Below are positions 39,810-49,773 of a stretch of 64,000 nucleotides of DNA, piece by piece. Origin of the DNA: an uncultured Flavobacteriaceae bacterium (GTDB lineage: Bacteria; Bacteroidota; Bacteroidia; Flavobacteriales; Flavobacteriaceae). A program made the position numbers and the translations under genes. Below the pieces are notes generated by a model, which had not been told where the DNA came from, did not search any database, and saw only the letters and a list, made by a program, of their open reading frames with translations. Within the stretch, counting starts at the first letter, position 1, and each line of letters begins with the position of its first letter. The stretch is taken from positions 124,001-188,000 of the forward strand of contig CANMSB010000002.1 in NCBI GenBank assembly GCA_947500445.1. The letters run 5' to 3'.

Positions 39810-40145
39810 TTACATACTCAGTTTATCGTACTTGTTCATCATTTGTACGCCGTGTACAAGAGTGGCCCCACTTTCTATTGCGGCACCAGCATGCACGGCC
39901 TCCATCATTTCCTCTTTGGTAATGCCCTTTTGCAGGCCGTCTTTGGTGTAAGCATCAATACAGTAGGGGCATTTGACCACATGGGCCACAGCAAGGGCGA
40001 TCAGGGATTTTTCTCGGGCGCTGAGCGCACCTTCCTCAAATACTTTTCCGTAATAATCAAAAAATTTGGTGCCCAGTTCTTCGCTCCATTCGGTTATTTT
40101 ACCAAATTTTCTAAGATCGGCCGGGTCGTAATATGAATTTGCCAT
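39810..40145 (-). CDS. Arsenosugar-associated peroxidase-like protein (AhpD/CMD family)
   Basis: 111 residues. The AhpD-like CxxC active site is present as CPYCID (about 60-65), flanked by the conserved LIALAVAHVVKC and AVHAGAAIESGATLVHG. It is a homologue of the small carboxymuconolactone-decarboxylase-fold protein that accompanies arsS in Bacteroidota. It may provide a thiol-based redox step. It lies 102 bp upstream of arsS and 94 bp downstream of the TIGR04282-like gene. Confidence 0.88.
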   Translation of the reverse strand: MANSYYDPADLRKFGKITEWSEELGTKFFDYYGKVFEEGALSAREKSLIALAVAHVVKCPYCIDAYTKDGLQKGITKEEMMEAVHAGAAIESGATLVHGVQMMNKYDKLSM

Positions 40146-40239
40146 AAATGTTTTTTTAGGTGATGGAACTGCCGGAGTCCCGTTATCGAAACGCCGGATT
40201 TTAAAAGGAATCGCTCAAAAGAGCCTATTTTGCGTAGAG

Positions 40240-40926
40240 TTACATTCGCGGAGAGCCCTTATTGAAGGGAATACTGCCATGCGGTATCGTTACCAGCTGT
40301 TCCACATAAGGGTTTCGGCTTGGTTTGGGCCGCAGTATCAAAAGAATGGCCGCGAGGAGTTGGCCTGAGGCCTTCTTGACCACTGAAACATAACGGTAGA
40401 GATCTTTGGTGGTGTTAATATCCAAAAGACGGGCCAGTTGAAACACCGAGGAACCCTGTTCCGACGCAAGCCGCATCAAAGCAGCGGCGGTGCGAGCGGT
40501 CTGCCAAGGCAATTGCCTGAATTTTGCGGCACAAAACTGTTCGGTATGAATGCCTAAGAGGTAGCATCCCCCATCCTTATCCGGGCCGACCACCATATTT
40601 TTTTTGTCCAGCCGCTTCAAAGCGGTAAGGATATGGTGTTTTTTTAGTTCCGGAGCATCGTTGCCCACGGCAATGATCTGTTGGTAGCCCAATGCAAAAA
40701 ATCGCTCCAGGGCGTTGGTAAACTTTTCTCCAAAGGTAGCGCCTAATTGAAGGGTTTCGTTGAGGTGTACCACATCCAAACCTGTTTTTTGGGCCGTTTT
40801 CAGGGTCTGTTCGGTAAGCGCATCAAACAACGATGCACCTTGCGCGATGGGTTTGTGCTCCATTTCGGCCTGCGCGGAACGTGCAAAAACGAGTACTAAA
40901 GTATTATTTTCGGTGAATGCCCCCAT
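40240..40926 (-). CDS. DUF2064 / TIGR04282-like arsenosugar biosynthesis transferase
   Basis: 228 residues. Resembles the DUF2064 GT-A-like nucleotidyl/glycosyltransferase family: LVLVFARS at the start, then VGNDAPEL (canonical form GSDCPDL) and VVGPDKDGGCYLLG. The glycine/arginine-rich N-terminal loop usually seen in the family (PxPGxVKTRL) is replaced by SAQAEMEHKPIAQG, so nucleotide binding may be altered. It is upstream of, and probably co-transcribed with, the AhpD-like gene and arsS. Confidence 0.8.
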   Translation of the reverse strand: MGAFTENNTLVLVFARSAQAEMEHKPIAQGASLFDALTEQTLKTAQKTGLDVVHLNETLQLGATFGEKFTNALERFFALGYQQIIAVGNDAPELKKHHILTALKRLDKKNMVVGPDKDGGCYLLGIHTEQFCAAKFRQLPWQTARTAAALMRLASEQGSSVFQLARLLDINTTKDLYRYVSVVKKASGQLLAAILLILRPKPSRNPYVEQLVTIPHGSIPFNKGSPRM

Positions 40927-41259
40927 AAATTTTACCTACCGTGAAATTACAAATAAATTACGGCCCGTCATATCGGTCGGTATGGAATCCGATTCTTTAC
41001 TCGATAATCGAGATTTAAATGGCTCGGACGCTTGCGTCGAAATCAATGTTAATTTTCGTTCTAATGCCTCGTGGGCTTGCCCCTAGGTTGTTTACTTTGG
41101 ACGGCAAAAATAATGAAGTACCGTCCCACCGCCTAAGTGGAGCAGATTTCGGACAACTTGCCGTTGCTTCCGAGAACCTTGTGTATCGGGCGGAGTAAAG
41201 TGCTTGTAGGAGGGCTCGAAGATTGCTATCTTTCTAAAAACAACATATTACTAGAAAAC
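40927..41259. other. Non-coding region between arsenosugar genes and the accessory island
   Basis: No credible ORF. A perfect short palindrome (CTCGA-taa-TCGAG) occurs near 41000. The stretch presumably holds the promoter of the arsenosugar operon. Confidence 0.4.
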
Positions 41260-41436
41260 ATGGATTTGAAGAAACACGCTAAAAAACTACTAATAGGTGG
41301 GTTAGTGATTCTACCTATGGCACTATACCTATTGACCAGGACCGATTTGAAGGGATTTTCCACCCTAGGAAGTATACTGATCGGTATTTCGACACTGTCC
41401 ATCTTATTGGGGCTTTACCACTCCCAGAAACAATGA
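41260..41436 (+). CDS. Small one- or two-TM hypothetical protein
   Basis: 58 residues from the ATG at 41260 (MDLKKHAKKLL). Basic N-terminus, then two hydrophobic segments (LLIGGLVILPMALYLL and LGSILIGISTLSILLGLYH) separated by TRTDLKGF. Layout of a small inner-membrane protein. No family recognised. The upstream extension in the same frame is not membrane-like and is discarded. Confidence 0.45.
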   Translation: MDLKKHAKKLLIGGLVILPMALYLLTRTDLKGFSTLGSILIGISTLSILLGLYHSQKQ

Positions 41437-41587
41437 ATTTTTTCGGGTTTTGCTTGTTGAACAGCAATGTGCGTTGTCGCAAAGGAAGTCGCTCAACCTT
41501 GGGTTTTTGAAGGAATGTCGGAAGGGGCTTTTGGGACTAAGTGTCGTGAGCGATTGGAGCAAAAAACCTGTATTAAAATTTTGAAAG

Positions 41588-41764
41588 TTTAACCCGGATT
41601 ATGCATGAGAACTTCGTAATGAAGCTTTTAGCTGCGATAAAATATGACATTTTATGAATGTAAGCATAGCAGCGCTACGGTTACATTTAAAAATGTAGCG
41701 CAGCACCATATTTTGAAGTAGCTGGAAGCTGTAATAGATTTTCTAATGCATAATCCGGGTTTAA
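41588..41764. repeat. MITE-like nested palindromic element, about 177 bp
   Basis: Perfect 16-bp terminal inverted repeats (aacccggattatgcat at 41591-41606 and its complement at 41746-41761) flank an inner imperfect pair (41621-41646 with 41708-41731) and a central hairpin (GCGCTAC 41672-41678 with GTAGCGC 41695-41701). The whole element could fold into one long stem and has no coding capacity. A non-autonomous transposon or an intergenic palindromic repeat is most likely. No second copy was found in this window. Confidence 0.6.
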
Positions 41765-41781
41765 TCTTAAAAAACAATTAT

Positions 41782-41877
41782 ATGCGCCTAAAGTTAAGTA
41801 CGTCTACCGTTTCAACAATCGTATTTTTCTTAGTCTTGGTAGGGCTTTACCTTGGTTATTTGGATGGTTCGGCCTAA
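41782..41877 (+). CDS. Possible 31-residue single-TM peptide
   Basis: ATG at 41782 to TAA at 41875. The product has a basic start (MRLKLST), one clean TM helix (IVFFLVLVGLYLGYL) and a short tail. It begins 18 bp after the palindromic element. Too short to be sure; kept because the hydrophobic profile is coherent. Confidence 0.25.
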   Translation: MRLKLSTSTVSTIVFFLVLVGLYLGYLDGSA

Positions 41878-41934
41878 TATTTTGGTATAACGGAATGTTT
41901 CCAAATTGGGTTGGACGGTGGCGTAAAATTCACT

Positions 41935-43626
41935 CTAATTGGTTTTTTCCGCCAAAAGCAATGCATTATAGGCGTTGATAACGCCCCCGGTTTTAGATAA
42001 AGAATCGAAAGGAAGGTTTTCAAATGTTTTATCGTTGGTTTTACGACGTACCGAAACAGGATATTGGACGGCAGACCCCAACAGTAGCTGCTTTAAGTCC
42101 GATACTTCCAGGGCTGGATGATAGCTTAATACAAGGGCCGCAACTTTTGATACCATGGCCGCAGATGCCGAAGTTCCATAGGAAAGTGTGTAACCGTTTT
42201 CTTTAGCGCTTGTAGTTCGAATGTGCTCGCCCGGCGCAAAGATATCGACTTCTGTTTTACCGATATTGGTCGCAGTATGTACAAAGGTACTGTCCAAAAC
42301 ATAGTTGGATGCGCCTACGCGAATAAAGTTCTGGGAAATTTCCATTCCCTTGCTGTCGATGTCACTGGGGTACTTTATATTATCGGCCAGATCTAAGTCC
42401 AATCCGGTATTTCCTGAAGAGGCAACGATGAGCACGTTGTTTTGTGCTGCATATACAATGGCATCCTTGACCCATTCGGGATATAAGGAGTGGTATTTGC
42501 CGGAACTGATATTGATAACTTGTGCGCCATTGTCAACGGCATACCGTATCGCCAAAGCAATATCCTTGTCGTGTTCGTCCCCAAAACCTGAAACACAGAG
42601 CGGCATAATTTTGATGCTGCCCATTATCTTCTCCAATTTTTTGGATTGAAAGGACGACAGTACTACTCCGGCCATCTTAGTGCCATGGTCCATTAAATGG
42701 AGGTTGTGATTTACATTGGGGTTGCCATAGGCGTTATCTAAAATATCATTTTTATTGTCTCCGGTGGCTTGTCCGTCCTTATAATCAAGTGCGAGCATGA
42801 CCTCTACCTTTTTGCTTACCATCAACATATCCGCAGCGATTCGCCGATCATTTATGTTTTTGGAAAAATACAGTTTGAAGTCATTTACGGCCGTAAGCAT
42901 TTCCGAATCATTGGAAAATTCGTTTTCCCATTGGTGCAGCTGCTCAATGTCAAAGGTGTCTTTTTGGGTTTTGGAACGGATGAGGTGCTTGTTTGCGAAG
43001 TATTTTTCCCGTAGCGAGTCCATGCTACGGAATTGTCTTTCTACGGAAACTTTTTTTTCATCATATGCTTTCTTGGCTTTTAAATAATCCCGGTAGTTGT
43101 AGACCTGTGCTTTATGGTCAGGTGCTTTACCGCCAAGGGAATCATAAACTGATCGGTATTTTTTAATGATTCGGGTATATTCATAGCTTGTAAAAGCAAT
43201 ATTGTCTCCATTGCCATTGCCATTGCCTAAAAAGTTCCAGCCATTGGCATCGTCTACATATCCATTGCCGTCATCATCAAGGGAATTGTTAGGGATTTCT
43301 CCGCGATTTACCCAAAGGTGATTTCTGATTTCGGGATGATTAATTTCCATGGACATATCAATAATGGCCACCGTTACAGTATCTCCTTGTTTGTCCGCTA
43401 AGAGGGAGTCATAGGCGCGCTCCAAACTTATCCCTGGAATGGTGTCAATTGCAATGTCCTTAATGGGCCAGCTAGGGAGTAGGGAATCGCCAAAAACTTT
43501 CTTTTGGTTTGCATCGATTTGTACTTCATTTGAAGCAATAAGCTGGCGTTTTGATTGCTGGGAGCAATTGAATAGGAACGCAATCATTAGTACAAAGCTG
43601 GTATATTTGATTATTATGGTAGTCAT
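41935..43626 (-). CDS. S8-family subtilisin-like lipoprotein protease (copy A)
   Basis: 563 residues. Lipoprotein signal with Cys21 (AFLFNC). The triad is intact: Asp90 in VAIIDMSMEI, His314 in DHGTKMAG, Ser486 in YGTSASAAM. Between Asp and His is a roughly 200-residue helical insert preceded by the Ca-binding-like block NSLDDDGNGYVDDANGWNFL, shared by all S8 copies here. The conserved phrase DTIPGISLERA comes just before the catalytic Asp strand and also recurs in the array. It is predicted to sit on the outer or periplasmic side of the envelope. In lanthipeptide loci S8 enzymes (LanP) often remove leaders; here that role is inferred only from context. Confidence 0.9.
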   Translation of the reverse strand: MTTIIIKYTSFVLMIAFLFNCSQQSKRQLIASNEVQIDANQKKVFGDSLLPSWPIKDIAIDTIPGISLERAYDSLLADKQGDTVTVAIIDMSMEINHPEIRNHLWVNRGEIPNNSLDDDGNGYVDDANGWNFLGNGNGNGDNIAFTSYEYTRIIKKYRSVYDSLGGKAPDHKAQVYNYRDYLKAKKAYDEKKVSVERQFRSMDSLREKYFANKHLIRSKTQKDTFDIEQLHQWENEFSNDSEMLTAVNDFKLYFSKNINDRRIAADMLMVSKKVEVMLALDYKDGQATGDNKNDILDNAYGNPNVNHNLHLMDHGTKMAGVVLSSFQSKKLEKIMGSIKIMPLCVSGFGDEHDKDIALAIRYAVDNGAQVINISSGKYHSLYPEWVKDAIVYAAQNNVLIVASSGNTGLDLDLADNIKYPSDIDSKGMEISQNFIRVGASNYVLDSTFVHTATNIGKTEVDIFAPGEHIRTTSAKENGYTLSYGTSASAAMVSKVAALVLSYHPALEVSDLKQLLLGSAVQYPVSVRRKTNDKTFENLPFDSLSKTGGVINAYNALLLAEKTN

Positions 43627-44075
43627 CTGCTTAATTTCTTTGAACGCTTTTTAAAGTGTACATGAACATTTTAAAACCGATGCCCTGCATAAAAATTTGG
43701 GCATATGGGCGTTGACACCGGTATGATATTGTTTGTAAAGACTTCAAAATTGGTCGTTTGTCCTGTTCTATCCGGGTAAAACGGCCTTTATGCAGTAAGA
43801 AAAACGATAAGAAATACCGCTGGCACATGAATTCCCTAGAAGGGATAGTAAAAAAAAGCAATTTACGAACCCTTTTGAACAGAATCGCATGCTGCGGAAC
43901 TTTTTACCATAAAATACCCATTTTAATTCGCTATTTCATTTGAGTTCTATGGAGAAAATGGAATTAAGGGTAAAATAGGGATTCCTTGTGCCGTAGCGGA
44001 CAAAACCAAGGCGTTAAAACATAAAAGACCAAACGGTTTTATGCGTGGTGTTATCTCCCGAAACCAACTGGCTGT
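43627..44075. other. Gap between S8 copy A and S9 copy 1
   Basis: 449 bp. A 76-codon minus-strand frame (43631-43861) exists but has no recognisable product and an unusual composition, so it is not called. I found no GG-leader sequence, and no clear promoter or terminator. Confidence 0.4.
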
Positions 44076-46214
44076 TTAGCGCCTTAGCTGTATTTGCCAC
44101 CAGGCAAATCCAAAAAGTCTGGCTTTGACCATTCTAGGGGTGACGGAATGGCCTCCGGTCCGCACATCCAGTAAAGTAGGGTTTTCAGAAGTGTTTGCTT
44201 GTTGTAGCCTGGCAATATACTTCCCGCTTTCCCAAAGGTCGATACGATTGTCCTTTGAGGAGGGTGATAGCAGTACCGCAGGGTACTTTTTATTCTCCTT
44301 GATGTTCAAATAGGGATCCATAGCGATCAAAAAGGGTGCTTCCTTTGGGTTCTCAATAGCTCCATATTCCAAATAGGTAGAATTTCGATAGGATCCCGCG
44401 GTCGACCTTGTTGGGTTCAGTTTAGGGACATCGCCCAAAAAAACACGAAACAGGTCCGAACGCTGATTGATGGCCATGCCCCCTGCAATGCCTCCGGCGC
44501 TTCTTCCGTATAGCGCTATGGATCGATTGTCGGTATACCCTTTCGAAATCATATACGCTGCCGAGGATATTATATCTTTCCAAGAGTTTTTCTTAGTTTC
44601 CTTTTTCCCGGCATCATGCCAGTCCTGCCCTTTCTCACCACCGCCCCTAATATGCGCTATGGCCAGCATACCGCCTTGGGCTACCCATGCCAAACGGGAA
44701 GGGGAGAAAAATGGCGATTGGTTTGTTCCAAAAGCACCGTACGCTATCAAAAGTGTTGGCATGCTGGCGCGTTTCCGGCGTGCCGAGTTGTAAATAAGGG
44801 ACAAAGGTACCATTGCGCCGTCATGCCCTTCAATTTCGAGTTCTTCTACTATTAAGGCATTGAATTCGGGATATAAGGGAATGGGTACCAGTTCTATTTG
44901 TTGGGAAATCGCCCCGTCGTCTATAGTGTAGCGCATCAAATCTGTGGCCCAGCCAGAACATTCTATTAAAATTTTATTACCATGGATGTTGATGTTCGAT
45001 TTCAGTACTATTTTACCTGCATCTCCCGGAATGGACACCTTCCGCGTAGTTTTCCCGCTTTTGTATTGCAATTCGGCACGCACTCCGTTTTCATATACGG
45101 TAAAATATATTCCGTTTTTCGTGGGAACAAAATCATTGATGACCCGTTCGGCATGTCCGTCAACAACTATAGTAGGGCTGGAAAAATCGATATTTTTCAT
45201 ATCGATATAGTAGATGCCAAAGTTTTCCTTCCATTTTGCCGACATAAAGTAATACCGGTCCCCTATAAATTGCCCCTGGCCACCCAAAACTTTCCAATCC
45301 GCTTTATGAAGCAATTTCCAATCGGGAACTCCCGAGCGCACCGATTCAATTGTAGCAAAGTAAGTGTCATAGTAAGGTGAGGCTGCCGCGGCATAGCCCA
45401 AAATGTACTTGGAATTACTGGAGGAAACTTTCGTAGCCGGAAACAATTCCCTTTTAATCGGAGTATCAATGGTGTTGCCAAAAATGTTCGAATCTTCCTC
45501 TTGTTTTTTCCCAATGATGTGAAGGCGGGCATAAGAATTCTCTTTAAACCCTTTCTGTCCTTTGGTGATAATTGGAAAATAAGTATAAGTAAAACCAGAG
45601 CTGTCGGGCAACCAATGGATACCATTAAACTTGCTCGGAGCCAAATGGGTCAGGGTATCCGAAACCACTTTTCCGGATGCACATTCGATGACGAACAGTT
45701 CTGATGAAAAGTCGCCACTTTTGGAAAGTGATACGGCAACATATTCCCCGTTCCAGGATGGTTTTAAATCGTCGATTCTATAATCACCGATATCGCTATT
45801 ATAGTTTTCCGGGTTTAATAGCAGTTTTTCATTATTTCCTTTTTTGTCCGCCATAAAGAGCTTAAAAGGAAGTTCATTTTCAGGTTGTTTTGTGTAAAAT
45901 ATGCTACCCTTTTCGTCCAAGCGCACCCTATTCGCCCAGCTAAGGGTTTTGGCATTGGCCGATTGTATTGCCTCATAAAATTGGGATACGGTACTTAAGG
46001 TATCCAATATGGATTTGGTCAATTTTTCTTGATGGCCAAACCAGTTTTGCACTGTGGAGTCCTTTACCGATTCCATGTTTCTATACGGGTCCGTTACGGT
46101 AGTACCAAAAATGTTCTCAGTAACTGGTTTTGCTGGGAATTTAGGGTAATCATAGGTCTGCCCGTAGCTATAGGAGAGGGATAGCATCAATAAAAAGAGC
46201 AGCGGTCCGTACAT
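44076..46214 (-). CDS. S9-family prolyl oligopeptidase, secreted (copy 1)
   Basis: 712 residues. Signal peptide (about 1-18, ending YSYGQ), then the POP N-terminal signature KPVTENIFGTTVTDPYRNME, a seven-bladed beta-propeller (about 70-440) and an alpha/beta-hydrolase domain. The triad is visible: Ser572 in YGRSAGG, Asp in SSKDNRIDLWE (about 658), His in TGGHSVTP (about 693). The IRGGGEKGQDWHDAG loop is typical of S9A. POPs cleave after proline in short peptides. Some act in RiPP pathways as leader peptidases or macrocyclases (FlaP, PCY1, POPB), a possible role here. It lacks the C-terminal HPEFQP tail found in the other two copies. Confidence 0.92.
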   Translation of the reverse strand: MYGPLLFLLMLSLSYSYGQTYDYPKFPAKPVTENIFGTTVTDPYRNMESVKDSTVQNWFGHQEKLTKSILDTLSTVSQFYEAIQSANAKTLSWANRVRLDEKGSIFYTKQPENELPFKLFMADKKGNNEKLLLNPENYNSDIGDYRIDDLKPSWNGEYVAVSLSKSGDFSSELFVIECASGKVVSDTLTHLAPSKFNGIHWLPDSSGFTYTYFPIITKGQKGFKENSYARLHIIGKKQEEDSNIFGNTIDTPIKRELFPATKVSSSNSKYILGYAAAASPYYDTYFATIESVRSGVPDWKLLHKADWKVLGGQGQFIGDRYYFMSAKWKENFGIYYIDMKNIDFSSPTIVVDGHAERVINDFVPTKNGIYFTVYENGVRAELQYKSGKTTRKVSIPGDAGKIVLKSNINIHGNKILIECSGWATDLMRYTIDDGAISQQIELVPIPLYPEFNALIVEELEIEGHDGAMVPLSLIYNSARRKRASMPTLLIAYGAFGTNQSPFFSPSRLAWVAQGGMLAIAHIRGGGEKGQDWHDAGKKETKKNSWKDIISSAAYMISKGYTDNRSIALYGRSAGGIAGGMAINQRSDLFRVFLGDVPKLNPTRSTAGSYRNSTYLEYGAIENPKEAPFLIAMDPYLNIKENKKYPAVLLSPSSKDNRIDLWESGKYIARLQQANTSENPTLLDVRTGGHSVTPRMVKARLFGFAWWQIQLRR

Positions 46215-46329
46215 GGTACTTTTCGAGTTTTTGATAAAATCACTTTAGGATAAATGTAGGAGATTTTCGATTCAAAAGAAAGCTTACCGGATGTTTCTAC
46301 TTCATGTTGCTTCCTAAAAGTGCATCACC

Positions 46330-47957
46330 TTAATCTGACATATTTTTTGCCATTTTTAGCGCTTCAAAAGCGTTAATGACACCCCCACATCGAGAAAGTT
46401 CATTAAAACGTACCAAGGTATCGTTTACTTTAACAGGAGTATCATAGATTGTAGCCGTACTTAAAAGTATGTTTTTAATTTCTGCCGCCGTCAAGTCTGG
46501 ATAATACGACAAAACCATAGCGGCAACACCGCTAGTAACGGAAGCGGAAAGAGATGTGCCGTTTAAACTGAAGTATTTTCCCTCCGTAGGGTTGGTCGTT
46601 ATCATTTCCGCACCGGGCGCAAAAATATCAACATTGTTTTTACCGTAACACGAACGTGACCATTTCAGCGATTCGTTGGCAACCTTGTTGGCCGCCCCTA
46701 CCGAAATGAAGGTGTTTAGTCTTTCTCCGCTATCAAGTGAATATCCATTAGGATAGTTTACATTTTCTTTTATGTCGAGGTCCAAATTCTCGTTCCCTGC
46801 CGATGTAACGAAAAGGACATTGTTCTTATGGGCGTATTCTACCGCCTTAAAATAGCTTTCTTTATGTTCCAGATGATAGGTGCTAATACTGTAGTTTATA
46901 ATACGGGCACCATTATCGACTGCGTATTGCACGGCATTGATAAAGTCCTTGTCCCTTGGTGCCCCGATGGGCATTATTGATAATGGCATAAGCTTTATGT
47001 TGTTAGAGATACCTTTTATGCCGATACCGTTGTTTCTCTTTGCTGCAATTAAGCCAGAAGTTTGGGTTCCGTGCATCGACTTTCCTGAATTTCCCAAACC
47101 TTGTTATTCCCATATCCGTTATATGCTAGAACATCTGGGGAATCATCTATTTCAAGGTACGGATCATATGTTAAACTATTACTCAATAGCTTTTCCGAGT
47201 AAGCGATATCGATAAGATTGTTTATATCCTGAATGGTTATCTTATAGCGGGTTGCCATTTTAATGAAATCGATGGAATTTTGTAGTTCCGATGTATTGGA
47301 TACTTGTTGGGGTAAGCTTTCTATAAAGTCCGGGTTTTCAAAAGCACCGGGAAAGTCTTCAATGGCCTTGTAATAGTTATTTCTAAGTTCTGTAGCCCAT
47401 GCTATTGTTTTTTCCGCATTCTGTATGCCCTGTTTCATATTGTTTAACAAAACCGAGATGAGCATACTATCTTTCGTTTGCTTTCCTATTAAATCGGAAA
47501 CTTTTGATACGTTATACTTTTTCATCAAGCCCCGTAAAATTCTTACTGGTTGAAAGTTACCAACGGATATCGTTTTTCCGTTTCGGCTTCCTAAATAGTT
47601 CCAACCATGTATATCATCGATGTAGCCGTTATTATCATCGTCAATATTATTATTTGGGATTTCATTTGGATTTGTGTATACCATGTCGATCAACTCCTCG
47701 TGATAGATGTCCACTGGCGCATCGATGAGGGCAACTATGATTTCTGTCGGTTTCTGGGGTAGCTTGGATATATAGTAGGTAGCACTGTCCATGGCAATTC
47801 CCACCAGAGAATCCTTAGGGGAAGCCATATACCAATCCGTAAGTTCGGTATCGACATCGGAAAGGGTTTTGTTGTTTTGAAATGCTTGTTTTGCTTCGTT
47901 GTTTCGTGCACAACTGACAACTAAAAGAATAATGATGATGGGAAAATGAGCTTTCAC
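46330..47957 (-). pseudogene. S8-family lipoprotein protease (copy B) broken by a frameshift
   Basis: Two overlapping minus-strand frames make one S8 protein: an N-terminal part (47957-47049) with lipobox Cys16 (VVSC) and catalytic Asp79 in VALIDAPVDI, and a C-terminal part (47097-46330) with His in MHGTQTSG and Ser in NGTSLSAS. Restoring one base in the GTTTGGG run at about 47093-47100 joins them as GYGNNKVLGNSGKSMHGTQ, matching the paralogues. The shift falls just before the catalytic His, so the product would be inactive unless ribosomes slip. All catalytic residues are otherwise intact, so the mutation is recent or a sequencing error. Confidence 0.85.
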
Positions 47958-48027
47958 AATTTACTATAATCTATTCTGCACTTATTCATCTTTGTGAAAT
48001 GAAACAAAACCATGTTTGGGAAGAAAT

Positions 48028-49734
48028 CTATGGCTTGTTCACCATTTGATCCGCCATTAAAAAAGCGTTATACACATTTACAATTTTTCCCGATTTGCTA
48101 AGCGTGTCAAAGGCTTTCCACTGGTACGCTTTGTTGGGCAGGCGTATTTTGACTTTTACGTCATATGCTACCCCGGAATTTAAGAGTATTTCCTTTAGCT
48201 CGGAGGCATGTAGCTCGGGAAAACGGGACCATACGAGTGCAGCAGTCCCCGATACCAAGGCGGAAGACAGGGAAGTGCCGCTATCCAATTTAAACGTATC
48301 GAATGGCATGGTCGTTATAATTTCTTCTCCCGGAGCAAAAAGGTCTACATCATAATTCCCATAATTGGAAAATCGGGAGCGTAAATTTTCACCTACTTTA
48401 TTCGAGTTGGAGCCAACAAGGATAAAGGTATTCCCGAATTCCGGGCCATTATCCAGGTTGTCGTTGGGATAATAGTCGTTCACCTCATTCAAATTATAAT
48501 TGCTATTGCCTGCGGACGAAATTACCAATACCCCTTTGTCACTGGCATATTTTAAAGCATCCAATACCCAAACGCTGTTCAAGGACAACGCTTTACCAAA
48601 ACTCATATTAATAATATCCGCGTTATTGTCTACGGCGTACCGGATACCAAGAGCGATATCTTTATCATGTTCGCTTCCATTGGCCGAAATACAGACCGGC
48701 ATCAGCTTGCAACTGTCACAAATACCACGGATCTTGTTTACGGTGTCCGGCTTTGATGCGATCAAACCGGCTACTTCCGTACCATGGTACAATTTGTCCA
48801 GATTTCCGTTTATGATGCCGTTTCCGTACGCTTTTTGTTCAAGATTGTATGGATCATCTCCTTGTACCGATCGGTCGTCATAATCCATATTGTACATATG
48901 GTCGCGTTTGTTTCGCGCTTCCGACTCAAAAGTATCGATCCATTCTTCGGACAGCTCATATTTAAGGTAATCGGCCATATAGTAGATCAAACGCGCCAAT
49001 TCCTTGTCTTTTTCTTTGTAGCGACTATAAAGACTGTCCAGCTGCGTTATAGTATAGTCTTCCTTTGGAAAAAATGTTTTTAGCGTGTCTTTTGATTTTG
49101 GAAAGGTATTTCGTAAAAAGGCGACATACTCCATGTTCCCGTCCACTTGTTCCAATCCCTTCTGGTATTCCTTTTTGGCTTTTTCGTAAGCGTCCAATGT
49201 AATTTTTATACGGGCGGAATCCTTTTCATAACCCCTAATGATGCGAACCGATTCATCACTGGAGAAAATCACGTTTTCGCCGAATGTGTTCCCTAAAAAA
49301 TTCCAACCATTAACATCGTCTACGTAGCCATTGCCATCATCATCTTTTCCATTCTTGATTTCCTTGGGGTTTTTCCATAGGTGTTGTGCCAGATTTTTAT
49401 GCTCAATGTCCATTTCGGTATCCAACACCGCAATAACGATTTCCCTTTTGCTGTCACCTATCAAACCTTCTTCTTCGGCCCTTAGTAAACTGATGCCCGG
49501 TATGGTGTCGGTTAAAATGTCTTTTAAGTGCCAGAGATTTTTTTCTTCGCCCGATACCATTTTTGTTTTGCTATAGGAGGCCTCCCATGAGATAGGAGTA
49601 ACTTGAGCGACAGCCGTTTTTAAAACTACAAACAAAAAGACTCCAAGAGCGATAACACTTTTCAATTTTTTCACGATACTAAAAATTTTTTCACGATAAA
49701 TTTGACCATAGGAAAAGCTAGTTGTTCTATTCAT
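48028..49734 (-). CDS. S8-family subtilisin-like secreted protease (copy C)
   Basis: 568 residues. Unlike copies A, B, D and F there is no lipobox Cys; a Sec signal (VIALGVFLFVVLKTAVAQ) is present. The ATG at 49734 leaves a 20-residue polar extension, so a GTG at about 49674 (VKKLKSV) may be the real start. Triad: Asp105 (IAVLDTEMD), His317 (YHGTEVAG), Ser488 (DSGTSLSSA). It carries the shared KDDDGNGYVDDVNGWNFLG block and a helical insert with alternating charged residues. Also contains a Cys pair in RGICDSCKLM not seen in the paralogues. Confidence 0.9.
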   Translation of the reverse strand: MNRTTSFSYGQIYREKIFSIVKKLKSVIALGVFLFVVLKTAVAQVTPISWEASYSKTKMVSGEEKNLWHLKDILTDTIPGISLLRAEEEGLIGDSKREIVIAVLDTEMDIEHKNLAQHLWKNPKEIKNGKDDDGNGYVDDVNGWNFLGNTFGENVIFSSDESVRIIRGYEKDSARIKITLDAYEKAKKEYQKGLEQVDGNMEYVAFLRNTFPKSKDTLKTFFPKEDYTITQLDSLYSRYKEKDKELARLIYYMADYLKYELSEEWIDTFESEARNKRDHMYNMDYDDRSVQGDDPYNLEQKAYGNGIINGNLDKLYHGTEVAGLIASKPDTVNKIRGICDSCKLMPVCISANGSEHDKDIALGIRYAVDNNADIINMSFGKALSLNSVWVLDALKYASDKGVLVISSAGNSNYNLNEVNDYYPNDNLDNGPEFGNTFILVGSNSNKVGENLRSRFSNYGNYDVDLFAPGEEIITTMPFDTFKLDSGTSLSSALVSGTAALVWSRFPELHASELKEILLNSGVAYDVKVKIRLPNKAYQWKAFDTLSKSGKIVNVYNAFLMADQMVNKP

Positions 49735-49773
49735 TTTCAGCAGGCAATAGGGTTGTTTTCCTATTGGAACCAG

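Noticed and set aside
43700-43800. Open minus-strand stretch TNNIIPVSTPICPNFYAGHRF-like, considered as a third RiPP precursor
   Set aside because: The quoted run has no GG leader or start codon and a stop lies immediately upstream; similarity to the two GG-leader peptides is absent.
43631-43861. 76-codon minus-strand frame upstream of S8 copy A
   Set aside because: No signal, leader or family motif; a possible GG-like peptide was sought in all frames here and none was convincing.
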